Assembly (NCBI RefSeq): GCF_027409185.1
Contig: NC_084463.1
Coordinates: 46,664,407-46,728,406 of the forward strand
Reading direction: 5' to 3'
Source of the DNA: Cynocephalus volans
Taxonomy: Eukaryota; Chordata; Mammalia; Dermoptera; Cynocephalidae
Length of the DNA: 64,000 bases
In this document: positions 1-10,383 of the stretch, piece after piece
Position numbering within the stretch: the stretch's first letter is position 1
Layout of the letters: the number at the start of each line of letters is the position of its first letter
Program-made: the position numbers and the translations under genes
Notes under the pieces: generated by a model
Seen by the model: the letters and a program-made list of their open reading frames with translations, nothing else
Databases searched by the model: none
What the model was told of the DNA's origin: nothing

Positions 1-2440
1 AGAAACCTACAGATGTTGATATGATTTTCTTTATTTTCTAGAATTTTTTGATTTCCTGTTTAATTTCTTCTTGGGCTCATAGGTCATTCAGAACCTGTTA
101 TTTAATTTCAATGTATTTGTATAGTGTTATGAGGTTCTCTTGTTATTAATTCCTAGTTTTAATCCATTGTGGTCTGAAAAGATAGTTGAGGTGATTTTGA
201 GTTTTTAAAGTTGTTGAGACTTGATGTCTGACCTAATATGTGGTGTATCCTGGAGAATGTTGCATGTGCTGATAAGAATGTGTGTTCTGTGGTTGTTGGA
301 TGATATGGTCTTTAGATCTCTGCCAAGTCCAATTGTTCTAAAGCATAATTTAAATCCTGTCCTTATCTGTTGATTTGTTGCCTGGATGATCTGTCCAATG
401 CTGAGCAAGTGTTGTTTGGTGCCCCACTATTATTATGCTTGGGTCTATCTCTTTCTTTAGGTCTGATAGTGTTTGCTTTATATATCTGGGTTCTCCAGTG
501 TTGGGTGCATATATATTTGTGATTGTCATGTCTTCTTACTGAATAGATCCCTTTATCATTATATAGTGGCATTCTTTGTCTCTTTTTATGGTTTTTGTTT
601 AAAACCTATTTCATGTGATATGAGAATAGCTACTCCTGCTCATTTTTTTGTTTCCATTTGCATGCTATATCTCTTTTCATCCCTTCACTATTAGTCTGTG
701 TGCATCTTTACAGGAGAGGTGAGTATCTTGAAGACAGCATATAGTTGGGTCTAATTTTTATCCAATCCATCAGTCTGTGTCTGTTGACTGGAGAGTTAAA
801 CTAACTCATTTACACTTAGGGTTATTATTGAGAGGTATTGTCTTACTCCCAGCATTTGATCACATTTCATTTAGATGTTTTAAATATATGTTGTTTCTTT
901 CATCCCCTTTTATTGTTGGTCATCAATGTTTGTTGGTTTTCTGAGGTGGAAAGACTTAGTTTCCTTTTTCTTTCTCATTTGCATTTGTGTTTTACCAGTG
1001 GGTTTTGTTCATTCTTGTGTATTCATGATAGGGATCATTATTTTTCAGATTCCAGATGCAGGACTCCATTGAGAATTTCTTGCAGGGCTAGTCATGTGGT
1101 GATAAACTCCTGCAGTTTTTGTTTTGTTTTGTTTTGTTTTTGTCCGGAAAAACCACTATTTATCTGTCATTTCTGAAGGATAGCCTTGCTGGTTATAGTT
1201 TTCTTGGCTGGCAGTTTTTTCTTTTGGTATTTTGAATGTGTCATCCCATTTTCTTCTCATCTGTAGAGTTTCAGTTGTGAAGTCTGCTGTTATTCTGATG
1301 GGGCCTCCCTTATAAGTGACTTGATATTTTTCTCTTGCTGCTTTTAGGATTCTCTCTGTCTTTCAGTTCTGCCAGTTTGACTATAATGTGTCTTGTAGAG
1401 GATATTTTTGGACTGAATCTGTTTGGGCATCTTTGAGCTTCCTGAATCTGAAGGCAATGGTCTCTCTGTATACCTGGAAAGTTTCCCCCTATTATTTCAT
1501 TGAATAGATTATCAATGTCTTTACTTTTCTCCTCCCTTTCTGGAACACCCATGATTCAGATGTTTGTGCACTTACTGTTGTCTGCTAGCTCTCTTAGACC
1601 TCCTTCATTTTTAAAAAATTCCTTTCTCCCTCCGTCCCAATTTTTTTTGTCTTCCTGGGTTATTTAATAAAGATCATTTTGGGGATCAAAAGTTCTTTCT
1701 CCTGCTTGCTCTAATCTGCTGCTTAAGCTATTGCTTGTGGGTTTTTTTTTTTTAAATTTTATTGAATATGTCCTTCACTTCCAGGAGCTCTGCTGCATTG
1801 TTTTTTAAAGTATTAATTTATTTTTAAATTTCCTCCTTCATATTCTGGATACTTTTTCTCATTTCATTGTGTTGTCTAACTGAGTCTTATCTCTTTCAGT
1901 TTCCTTAAGATAGTTACTACAAATTCCATTTTAGTCATTTCAAGGGTTTCCTGTTCTATAGGGTTTAGTACTTGAGAATTACTTTGTTTCTTTGCTAGTG
2001 TCACATTTTCTTTTTTCCCATATATTTAGTATCTTTACATTGATTTCTGGTCATCTGGTAGATCAGTTTCTTTTTGTATCACTCTGGAGTGGACTTTGAG
2101 GAGGAATTCTTCCTTCTCCTTTTCCAGGCTCCTCTAGTGACTCTACTTGTCTCAGTGCAGCTGAATATGCTGCAGGCCACCTGCACAGAGGTTGTGGCTG
2201 TTACTGTGGTGGCAAGCATGCTTGCTGTGGTAGAAAGTGTGGTGCTGGCTGTTGTTGATGACTTCCACAGAAGTGTTGTGGGGCCTCCTGGGTCATGGTG
2301 GTGTTAGCTCCTGCTTTCTGTAAAGGCAGGCTGGAGGGCTACCTGGGGGTTTTACCTGCCTAAGCATGCCTAAACACAGAGGTACTGACTCAAGCCTTTT
2401 GTCCATGAACTCTTTTTAGTCACAAACACACATGAAAAGA
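1..2440 (-). mobile_element. L1 retrotransposon fragment (ORF2 5' half, ORF1 and old 5' UTR), antisense
   Basis: Read on the plus strand, this stretch resembles the complement of old mammalian L1. It starts with the complement of the ORF2 endonuclease region, passes through ORF1-like sequence near 1350-1560, and ends in a GC-richer, 5'-UTR-like part near 2080-2400. No long open frame survives on the minus strand, so it is a dead copy. Assignment is by remembered consensus; the subfamily is not determined. Confidence 0.8.
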
Positions 2441-3238
2441 TTAGATAACACTTCTTGATTCATTTTATGAAAGTAGCATTACCTTGATATCAGAAGTAGA
2501 CAAAAAATCACATGAAAATATAACATAAATGAAAAAAAATTTTTTATCGGTAAGGGGATCGCAACCCTTGGCACTGTGTGGTCTGCACCATGCTCAGCCA
2601 GTGAGCACACTGGCCATCTCTATGTAGGATCCAAATCCATGGCCTTCGTGCTACTAGCACCACACTCTCCCAAGTCAGCCACAGGGCCCGCCCTATAAAT
2701 GGAAATTTCTGATAAATGCAGATATAGAAATCCACAATCAATACTAGCAAACTGAGTTCATCAACATGGAAAAATGATTATACACCATTACCAAATGGGA
2801 TTATTTTACAGATGCAATTTCAACTTAACATCCAAATCAATTAATTCAATACAGAATATTAACAGGTTAAACAAAAATTGCAAAGATTCTCTCAACAGAC
2901 ACACGAAAACATTTTCCAAATCCTACATCCATTTATTATAAAACTGCTGGCAAACTAGGAATAGAAGGGATCTTTCTATACCTGCTAAAGTGGACCTAGA
3001 AAAAATTTACAGCTAATGCTATACTTAATGGTGAAACCCTTGTGCTCTAATTTATCTCAAACTCGGAGAACAAAAGATGAATGTCCACTATTCCCATTCT
3101 ATTTAACACTGAATTAAAAATTTTGCCAGCAAAACTTACATAAGAATTATAAGCAAAATTCTGAAAATTGAAAAAGAAGTAGGACTGTCATTGATTGCAA
3201 ATGACATAAACTTGGTTATAAAATATTTAAGAAATTTG
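2440..3238 (+). mobile_element. L1 ORF2 fragment, sense, split by a SINE
   Basis: The plus strand resembles L1 ORF2 reverse-transcriptase sequence, for example the stretches around 2740-3000 and 3060-3230, with many frame breaks. A dimeric SINE at about 2540-2693 interrupts it, and a second SINE starts at 3239. Orientation is opposite to the L1 at 1-2440, so the two are separate pieces or an inverted copy. Confidence 0.75.
2540..2693 (-). mobile_element. CYN-type tRNA-Ile-derived SINE, dimer, minus strand
   Basis: The complement gives two tRNA-like units. A GGGCCCTGTGGCTGACTTGG-type head is followed by a second unit that ends in ACCGATAA and an A-tail (T-run at 2538-2546). ATAAATG occurs on both sides, a likely partial target-site duplication. 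It lies inside L1 ORF2 sequence. Confidence 0.8.
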
Positions 3239-3411
3239 GGGCCAGCCCGTTGCTCACTTGGGAGAGTGTGGTGCTGATAACACCAAGGCCACAGCTTCGG
3301 ATCCCTGTATAGGGATGGCCGGTTAGCTCACTTGGGAGAGCGTGGTGCTGAGGACAAACAGCAAGTCAAGGGTTAAGATCCCCTTATCAGTCATCTTTAA
3401 AAAAAAAAAAA
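3239..3411 (+). mobile_element. CYN-type SINE, dimer, plus strand
   Basis: Two tandem tRNA-Ile-like units are visible. The first starts GGCCAGCCCGTTGCTCAC. The second starts GGCCGGTTAGCTCACTTGG near 3319. Each has box A (TAGCTCA or TGCTCAC) and a box-B-like element (GCTTCGGATCC or GGGTTAAGATCC). An A-tail closes it at about 3398-3411. It is the nearest repeat upstream of the histone H3 promoter, about 210 bp away. Confidence 0.88.
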
Positions 3412-3620
3412 TACAACAGTATGTTGCTGTTAATTGTAATGTCAAATTTATTTGTTAAATAGTTCCAAAAAGCAAAATCATTTTTGTTGCATGTTATGGG
3501 TTAATGTTCCTCTAATTGCAGTGCCATAAAAGCTTATTGAAGTTCTTTTGGTTAAACCAGGCACATCATGCCAGCACCTCGGGGCCTGCCCAGGGACCCA
3601 GTGCATGAGCGCCTTAAGAG

Positions 3621-3691
3621 CCAATCAGAGCATAGCCTGCCGTCGCGCCACCCGGCGGCCAACCAATGGGAGCGCTGCGGGCTCTATAAAA
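3621..3691 (+). promoter_or_regulatory. Histone-type promoter of the H3 gene (two CCAAT boxes and a TATA box)
   Basis: CCAATCAGAG occurs at 3621 and CCAATGGG at 3663, followed by TATAAAA at 3685-3691. This order and spacing is the usual layout of replication-dependent histone promoters. Transcription would start near 3715, giving a 5' leader of about 40 nt before the ATG at 3755. A native promoter argues against a reverse-transcribed copy. Confidence 0.85.
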
Positions 3692-3754
3692 GCGAGAGCG
3701 CTGAGCCTCTCAGTGCCAGTCGGGAGCGGAGACAGCGGGAGCCTCCTCGTTGTC

Positions 3755-4165
3755 ATGGTTCGCACCAAGCCGACGGCGCGGAAGTCGACCGGCGGCAAGG
3801 CGCCGCGGAAGCAGCTGGCCGCGAAGGTAGCCCGCAAGAGCGTCCCGGCCACCGGCGGCGTGATGAAGCCGTACCGCTTTCGGCCCGGCTCGGTGGCGCT
3901 GCGCGAGATCCGCTGCTACCAGAAATCCAGCGCCCTGCTGGTCCGCAAACTGCCGTTCCAGCGGCTGGTGCGAGAGGTTGCGCAGGATTTCAAGCCAGAC
4001 CTGCGCTTTCAGATTTCGGCCATGATGGCGCTCCAAGAGGCCTGCGAATCCTACTTGGTGGGGCTGTTTGAGGACACCAACCTGTGCGCCATCCACGCCA
4101 AGCGTGTCACCATCATGCTCAGAGACATGCAGCTCGCGCTCCGTCTCCGCGGGACGTGGGTCTAG
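3755..4165 (+). CDS. Divergent replication-type histone H3 (H3.1/H3t-like) carrying K36M
   Basis: This intronless 136-codon frame encodes a full-length histone H3, the core histone whose tail carries the K4, K9, K27 and K36 marks. The start is chosen because it gives the exact family length (135 residues after Met) and lies 64 nt after the TATA box. An in-frame upstream ATG at 3548 only extends into the promoter. Against canonical H3.1 I count 26 substitutions, among them A1V, Q5P, A24V, A29V, K36M, R53C, T80P, A98S, P121L, R128L and R134W. K4, K9, K14, K18, K23, K27, K56, K64 and K79 are kept. V24 and S98 are shared with testis H3t (H3.4), but M71 and V111 of H3t are absent. The segment RDMQLA near the C-terminus resembles H3.Y, possibly by chance. 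There is no stop or frameshift. Several changes are C-to-T or G-to-A at CpG, which suits relaxed constraint. It is either a variant histone or a young pseudogene; family certainty is very high, function unknown. Confidence 0.93.
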   Translation: MVRTKPTARKSTGGKAPRKQLAAKVARKSVPATGGVMKPYRFRPGSVALREIRCYQKSSALLVRKLPFQRLVREVAQDFKPDLRFQISAMMALQEACESYLVGLFEDTNLCAIHAKRVTIMLRDMQLALRLRGTWV

Positions 4166-4204
4166 GCTCCAGGGGCGATCGCCCTGAGGTCCTGTCACTC
4201 CAAA

Positions 4205-4220
4205 GGCTCTTTTAAGAGCC
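4205..4220 (+). terminator. Histone mRNA 3' stem-loop
   Basis: GGCTCT, a TTTA loop and AGAGCC form the perfect 6-bp, 4-nt-loop hairpin recognised by stem-loop binding protein. It lies 39 nt after the stop codon and is preceded by CAAA and followed by ACCC, both close to the metazoan consensus. It replaces a poly(A) signal in replication-dependent histone mRNAs. Confidence 0.95.
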
Positions 4221-4232
4221 ACCCGTTTGGTA

Positions 4233-4246
4233 CAGAAAGTGGCTGT
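4233..4246 (+). promoter_or_regulatory. Histone downstream element (U7 snRNA target), probable
   Basis: CAGAAAGTGGCTGT starts about 12 nt after the stem-loop. It resembles the purine-rich histone downstream element (AAAGAAAGAGCTGT type) that pairs with U7 snRNA to direct cleavage. The position fits. The match is good but not perfect. Confidence 0.75.
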
Positions 4247-4319
4247 AACATGGCGGGTTGCCGGGCGTCCACGGGGCTTCTTCCGGCGGTCGGTGCCGGT
4301 TCTGTCCCCTCTGTTCGCT

Positions 4320-4620
4320 TACCAATTAGGTAGGTAGGTAAACCTAATGAGGTGTTTGCGGTAACTCAGCCCGATGCCAGTTAGGTTACGAGCCCCGCTA
4401 GTTGTCTGCACGAACTGGAGCATCTGTTCAGACGGCAGCCTAGATAGGCGCGCGCTAACTCGGCTTAGTGCCAATTAGGTTGGAAGCCCAGTGAGTGGGT
4501 GCATTGTTAGCTTGGCCCATCTGCTGTTGGGCTGGTTAGAGGCGTGTGTGTTCTCATCCCATCTCCAGTTAGGCCAGAAGTCCAGAGTCACGTGTTAACA
4601 GCCTAAATGCAAGGAGGTGC
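4320..4620 (+). repeat. Degenerate tandem repeat of about 95 bp downstream of H3
   Basis: A block containing TAACTC..., then GCCAGTTAGGTT or GCCAATTAGGTT, then a run ending TAGAGGCG or TAGATAGGCG recurs. Core copies start near 4375, 4470 and 4567, with a shorter one at 4321. Spacing is about 94-97 bp for the last three. Copies differ at many positions, so this is an old local duplication. I see no match to a known interspersed repeat. Confidence 0.55.
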
Positions 4621-4884
4621 TCTACCCCGGTAGCTAACTTCCTGAGCAGTGTCTGGCATTGACTGGCATTGATGGCCCACATGCTGGCACGTTGAAACAG
4701 GCTTCCCAGACCTACAAAGTAGACTGATAATCTGGGGACGAGGGGCGAGGAATCAATTTGAGGAGAAATCCTGTCACCAGGGTGGTTAGCCTGGAACCCA
4801 ATAGTGGAGTTTAGGTCGGGATAACTTGAGAATGGCTGTAAGGATACGGATGTAAGAATTTTCTTTCTTTGGTACAAATTACAA

Positions 4885-5035
4885 TTGTTCACTAAAGGCT
4901 TTATTAAATTACTGGAAGCCAGGCACTGTCTGGTGCTGAGAACACAGTAAAATCCATTCCCTACTGTCACTGGCCACTCGGTTTTCCAGGGGCTTACAGT
5001 TGAGTGAAGGAGGCTTGTATTGCACGTAGAAGCAA
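4885..5035. repeat. Ancient L2-like interspersed repeat fragment
   Basis: The string from GGCTTTATTAAATTACTGGAAGCCAGGCACTG through GGGGCTTACAGTTGAGTG follows, with many changes, the common L2 3'-end pattern (a TTTATTGAGCACC...CCAGGCACTG...GAGCTTACAGTCTAGTG type string). Identification is from memory and approximate. From 5036 to about 6100 I see no gene or repeat I can name. Confidence 0.45.
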
Positions 5036-6107
5036 TGATAGTAAAAAGTGCTCTTATGAATAGCAAGGGGTGTGAGTAAGAGGCTCTCAGAATGCAATAG
5101 TGGGATCTGGAAGCCTCTGAGCCCGGCTTCTATCCTGCCGACTCAATTCAAACGCTATAGCAACTAAATGAGTACGCACACAATTAAAATCTCCACTTTT
5201 AGAATGTACTTAAGTTAGCTGATGACAAATCCTTGAAGGACTGTCCAGAAACAGTACGCAGAGACTGTTATAAACAGAAGCAGACTAATAATACAGTACT
5301 CAAGGAAGCCTTTCCAACACACACATTTGTGTTACATCCCAGGACTGTCTGTGCAGAAGGGGCACAGCTCTGCACTAGGCAGTGTTAATTCTGAGCAGAA
5401 AGACATGGACCTGTCCAGGAAGCGCAGCAGGACTGATAAAGCCCAGCAAGGGTTTTGCGTCCAGGGGTTTGCAGTCAACATGCATGTCAGGTCCCATGTG
5501 AATCCTTGACTCAAAACCATGTGGACCCAAAGCTGGAGAGTCGTGCTGAGAACTGGGCAGCGTGGCCAAGGACAGGGATGTACCAACTGGGTCCCATGGG
5601 GATGCCTTCTCACTCTCCAGATACCATGCCACCAACTTGGTGGTGCAGAGAGAAGATGACTTGAGAAAAGCTGGAAGAGGAGAGAGCACTGAGGAGAGGC
5701 TCGGGTTCTCCCTCTTGTGATATAACTGGGGTCGCTCAGGAAATAGCTTCTAAATACAGAACAAGTAACGCTGCCCTCTGTGGTAGGAAACAATTGCTTG
5801 AATGTTTTTAAGTTAATTGTTTTCAAGTGTTTGTCATGAGAACCAATTTAGTCCCACCTGGAAAATTTGAATCATTTTTATAAAACTATGAAACTATTAC
5901 AATTAGGACTGGGGCCTTTGTTGCTGTCCTGCCGGTCCTACTCATGTGGGAATAGAAAGTTGAAGTGTAGACATTTGTTCCCCTTTTACTGAATTCTGTG
6001 AGCCCCTGAATGCTACAGAGACAGCCTCAGAGTGGAGCGTTTACCAGCAGAATGCAGCGGAAACCCTGAAAATAAACAATGGAAGGGAAAGAGGGCTGGG
6101 CATCAGA

Positions 6108-6500
6108 GGAAAGAATACGCCACCCCAAATATGCCAGGTGGGCATGTGGATTACCTTGAGCTAAAGGCACTTAAAAAGGCACTTCTGTTTTCTTCCTGAA
6201 AGCAGGGGATGTGACTGCCATACGTAACATGCCCTCCTATACCAGGAGACAAGAAAGATTCTTATCACCAGAGATGGGGACTTGAGGCTGAGAAAAATAC
6301 ACACCTTGTTAAAATAACTTGTATCTTCGTTTAGCCTCATATAATTTAGTTACTTTTTTACAAGTCACTACTCTGCTCAACCTGGTATGTAAACACGTAG
6401 GCCGAACCACTTTGGGGGTCTTCATTTTCCTGTGAAGGTGCCCTGGTACATATAAAAATGCAATATGTATGCTTTTCTCCTGTTAATCTGTCTTATGTCG
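6108..6500 (+). mobile_element. ERV LTR fragment (family X), plus strand
   Basis: It shares the order of motifs seen in other copies here: a GAATACGCCACCCCAAATATGCCA-like 5' part, an internal AGGAGACAAGAAAGATTC segment, and the 3' string CTTTTCTCCTGTTAATCTGTC. Other copies lie at 11700, 15380 and 16790 on the plus strand. The class is probably LTR by resemblance to human ERV LTRs, but the name is not recalled. Confidence 0.55.
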
Positions 6501-6857
6501 TCTTACTCTGTTTAGGTTGCTATAACAAAATACCATAGCCTGGGTGGCTTTTAAACAGTACAAATTTATTTCTCACAGTTCTGAAGGCTGGAAGTCATAG
6601 ATGGGGTGCCAGCAGATTTAGTTTCTCAAGGTCATTTCCTGGTTCACAGATGGCAGCTTCTTCATGTGTCCTCACATGGTGGAAGGGGTGAGGACCCTTT
6701 CTAGGGTCCCTTTCATTAGGGAACTAATCCCACTCATGAGGGCTCCACCCTCATGATCTAATCATCTCCCAAAGCCCCAGCTCCTAACCCCATCACCTTG
6801 GGGTTAGGATTTCAACATAGGGAATTCAGGGGAACACAGACATTCAGTCCGTCACAA
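6501..6857 (-). mobile_element. MaLR LTR (MLT1-like), antisense
   Basis: On the plus strand it begins TTGCTATAACAAAATACCATAGCCTGGGTGGC and ends GGGGAACACAGACATTCAGTC. This is the complement of a typical MLT1/MST LTR, which ends in a CCACCCAG...GGTA...TTGTTA run. The CTCACATGGTGGAAGG part is also diagnostic of MaLRs. From 6858 to about 7690 I see nothing I can identify. Confidence 0.75.
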
Positions 6858-7689
6858 CCTGGATTTGTCTTTACACGACACAATGGACTTTCCTGACTAG
6901 GAGTCAGGGTTGAACACAGATGCCGTGACCCTGCTGTCCTGTTTCCGGCGGCCCGTCTTCCTTTCCGTTCAATGGAGCACACCATTTTTCAGGAGTGCCT
7001 GGTTCTTTCTCTCATCTTCTCTGCAATGTTAATAACTTCATGGGGGCTGGAGGGAGCAGCATCACACTGAAAGAGTGCCACTGACCGTCACAGTGAAGGG
7101 ACAGCCGCCTTGTAACTGTTAAGACTTGGCTGACATTTTCACTTCAAAATTTTATTTATTTTTAAAAAGACAATCTATAGAAATGGTATAAGATTTAAGA
7201 ATTTCAAGAGTTTATATAGTGAAAATTGAATCTTTTTCAATTGGAGGGGGTTTCTCAGCCCTTAATTTTCCCTTCAGATGGAGTTTCTTGTATATTTTTC
7301 AAGAGGTGCTTATACAATCATCTAATTATGACTTTTTACCGAAATGTGCATATATGTTGTCTGACCTGTCTTTTAGTAAACCTAACAGCTTACCAGGACA
7401 CATAAGAGCTTTCTGATTCTCCTTAATTATTTTATAGTGTTTCCTTTTCAGGATATTAAGGCTGTTTCCAATTGTTTTACCATAAAGGAAAAATAGCATC
7501 TCAGCCCAATAACCAGGGGTCCCTAACAGAACATTAATACTGAAATCCTAGGCTGATGCAGTATTTTAGCAAGTATTTGTTGAATATCCACATTTTGCTG
7601 GGGGTGAGGGGGTGGGGAGGGAGGGCGAGGAACAGGTGGAGACCCTGTAAGGGCAAATATAACCCTTTCTTTCAGAACTTCATCCTCTG

Positions 7690-7778
7690 TCCTTCTCTTT
7701 TCTTTTGCCACTGGGATAAAAACCCTTGACCTTGGCACTGTAACACTGTGCTCTAACCAACTGAGCTAGGCAGTAGCC
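7690..7778 (-). mobile_element. CYN-type SINE monomer, minus strand
   Basis: The complement reads a tRNA-Ile-like unit: CTAGCTCAGTTGGTTAGAGC (box A region), then TTACAGTGCCAAGGTCAAGG and GGGTTTTTATCCC (decayed box B). It is an older, monomeric copy. Confidence 0.85.
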
Positions 7779-7899
7779 CCATTCTCTGTCTTTTTCAAAT
7801 TCAAATGTATGTAAATCTTGTTAATGGCTAAACAAACCTCTTGCCAGTGTGACACCTCAGGAATATATCCGGAAGGGCATTGGAGCTATTTCTGAAATG

Positions 7900-8405
7900 T
7901 AATTTAGAGAAGGAAAAAAAACCTCTACCTTCTTAGGTTTGTAACTGGGGCCTACAAAGTAAACTGACAAAAGCCAGATTAACAGGAGAAAAAGCATGCA
8001 CTTTTCATCTTAAGTTTTTAATTTTACATGCATGGAGGCTTCAGAGAAAAAGGAAAAACCAACGATGCTGTTAGGCTCAGGCACTCAGATACCATTTTTA
8101 ACAGGTGATGAATTATGGGAAGGTGACTAGGGCATGCATAGGAGACAAGGGTTGTTTAGTAAGGATTATTTGTGCAGACTCTTCTTGGTGCAGAATTTCC
8201 ATCTTCTGCGTGGCCATAAAAACTCCCCTAGAGAGGAGATTTCCGGCAGTCCTCATTTCTCAAAGTTTCTGCTTTTAGTTAAAGGAAGCTCCAAGAAGGT
8301 TTCTTCAATTGTCTTCAGCTCAAAATAATCCCCGTGCCTGTGTACTCATAGCATATGTTGGGATGGCACACTCTGATCTCCTTCATAACCATCGAGGAAG
8401 ACAGC
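7900..8405 (-). mobile_element. ERV LTR (family X relative), antisense
   Basis: AAACTGACAAAAGCCAGATTAACAGGAGAAAA near 7963-7994 is the complement of the family X 3' string (TCTCCTGTTAATCTGTCTT...). The rest, through the AAAATAATCC string near 8320, recurs in the antisense copy at 11135-11640. No open frame is present. Confidence 0.5.
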
Positions 8406-8410
8406 ACCTT

Positions 8411-9145
8411 GTGGAGGACACTGACATTAATAAACACATGTATTTCACAGGGCCGTAGCCTATAGCGTAGTAGGACCAAAGTCCTTAGTTTAGCAGGACT
8501 AAAGTCCTGTAGTTTAAATCATAGCCCAACTCTTTAGAAGAACACATGCAAATGCTAAGATTGGGAAAAACCAGAAAAACTTTCACAGGACTGAAGTCTT
8601 TAATGTAGATAAGAGAATTGAAACACAGCAAAAGTGATTGCTCTGGGGGCAGTTGCCCTTGGTGCCGCTAAACCTAAATAATGGGAAAGTATGTGAACTA
8701 AACCCTTCAAGGCTCTTCTGCTAGTTAGTGGTTGGGGGATGTTCCACATCTTACCCTCAGCTGTTTGAGTTTCTTAGGGAGCTAAGCACTGCTATAGTGA
8801 TTATTTCATTGTTTTTGTATGTCACATAGCTTAGTTCTATTACTCCTTTTGATGGTAAACTGCTTGAACTATTTTAAGTTACACCTGCTTTAATGAAGAT
8901 TGTCATGTAGCCAGTTTGTTTGTTTTCACTATGACTGATTAACCCCCTGTGTTTCTTCTGTAACTTTCTTGCCTGTACAATAAAAGCTGAGAGAAAACCT
9001 GACCCAGTGCTGTGCCTGGGACCCTTGTCTCTTGAAGGAGTTCTCCCTGCAGACAGACACTTCAGGCCTCTCAGTGCTCTGCATACGTGAGCTCTGAGTA
9101 ATCCTTTGCATCTCAGTCACTCTACGAGAGGTGATGACAACACTC
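8411..9145 (+). mobile_element. Solo ERV LTR, plus strand
   Basis: It begins TGTGGAGGACACTGAC and ends GGTGATGACAACA, giving TG...CA termini at a length of about 735 bp. AATAAA at about 8980 followed by a U5-like stretch (CCTGTGCC-type, CTTGTCTC, CTCTACGAGAGG) fits an R/U5 region. A 5' piece of the same family (TGTGGAGGGTACTCGCATTAATAAA) lies at 55554. I could not see clean target duplications. From 9146 to about 10010 I see nothing recognisable. Confidence 0.6.
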
Positions 9146-10012
9146 CGTCTTCCAGCTGCCTGGAAGGAGATGGGCCTCACTTTAGATGTCACCTGGCTCT
9201 GAATTGCAAGAGCTCCATGAGGTACTGAATGGGTGGTAGCCACTCAACTTGATGAAAGGGTGAGGTTGCTGTTCATCTTTTCAGTCTCTTAGTGAGTTGC
9301 CTGTGATGCGCATGATGTTCTGGTTTAATGCTTACTCAAAAATAAAATGGTTTTCTTTCTCTTCTCCCTCTGTGGAGGGGTTTTCTGGGTTGGGGAGAGA
9401 TTTTGTTTTTTGTTATTGTTATATTTGCCCAATAGGCACAGATGTACCTGAGGTCAGAGTGGACCCCTAGCACAGCTGCTGCCCTTCCTCTGATGGGACA
9501 ACCCTGGGCACTGGCCACTGGGACTCACCATGTGCGCTAGAATTAGAATGCATTCATTTAAAGTCCTTTATCTTCTGCAGTTGTTATTAGAATAAACTGA
9601 TCCAGCCACTGTCTATTACATTAAAGGTTGTGTTCTGTTTCTTAGAACTCTTGGTTACAAGCAACAGAAATGACAATTCAATCTGGTTTCAAGTATATGG
9701 CATGTTTACTACTAGGACATCTCACAAAGCAGGGGCCCCAGTTTCCAATAAGATTGTGGCCCCAGTGCCAGACTAATCCATCTTTTTGTCTCCCACCTCT
9801 GTTCTTTTCAGCCCCCACTGTATTCATCTGGCTTTCTCCACACACGATAAACACCACAAACAACAGTTCTGTAGCCTTCTCACCCTTCCCAGCTTCATCC
9901 ACCAGAGCAACAGTCAAGAAATGCTCTTTTTTCCTGAAATCCAAAACCTGAGAGGAAAAGAAAGAAATACTACATGCTAATTTTAATTGTAATGACCATA
10001 CATTCATTTGCT

Positions 10013-10383
10013 CATGTGGCCATAAGAAAATACTGCAGACTGGATGGCTTAAACAACAGAAACTCATTGTCTCTCAGTCCTGGAAGCTGGAAGTCTGAGA
10101 TCCAAGTGTAGGCAGGGTTGGTGTCTCCTAAGACCTCTCTCCATGGCTTGTAGACAGTGTCTTCTCCCTGTGTCCTCACATGGTGATTCCTCTGTGCTTG
10201 TCTATGTCCTAATCTCCTTATAGGACGTCAGTCCTATGGGATTAAGACCCACCCATATGACCTCCTTTTATCTTAATCACCTCTTTAAAGGCCCTTTCTC
10301 CAAATACAGCCACATTCTGAGGTTCTGGGTGTTAGGACTTCAACATATGAATTTGGAGGGGACAAAATTCAGCCCACCACAGA
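10013..10383 (-). mobile_element. MaLR LTR (MLT1/MST-like), antisense
   Basis: The plus strand has GCCATAAGAAAATACTGCAGACTGG, GGCTTAAACAACAGAAACTC, CTGTGTCCTCACATGG and GGACTTCAACATATGAATTTGG in order, the complement of an MLT1-type LTR. Small frames seen inside are not genes. Confidence 0.8.

Noticed and set aside
3548..4165. 205-codon frame that extends the H3 frame upstream
   Set aside because: The extra residues come from the CCAAT/TATA promoter and leader. The ATG at 3755 gives the exact H3 length.
3755..4165. H3 as a processed retrocopy of H3.3
   Set aside because: It has its own histone promoter and stem-loop, no poly(A) tract, and C96/S98-type residues of the replication H3 group rather than H3.3 features.
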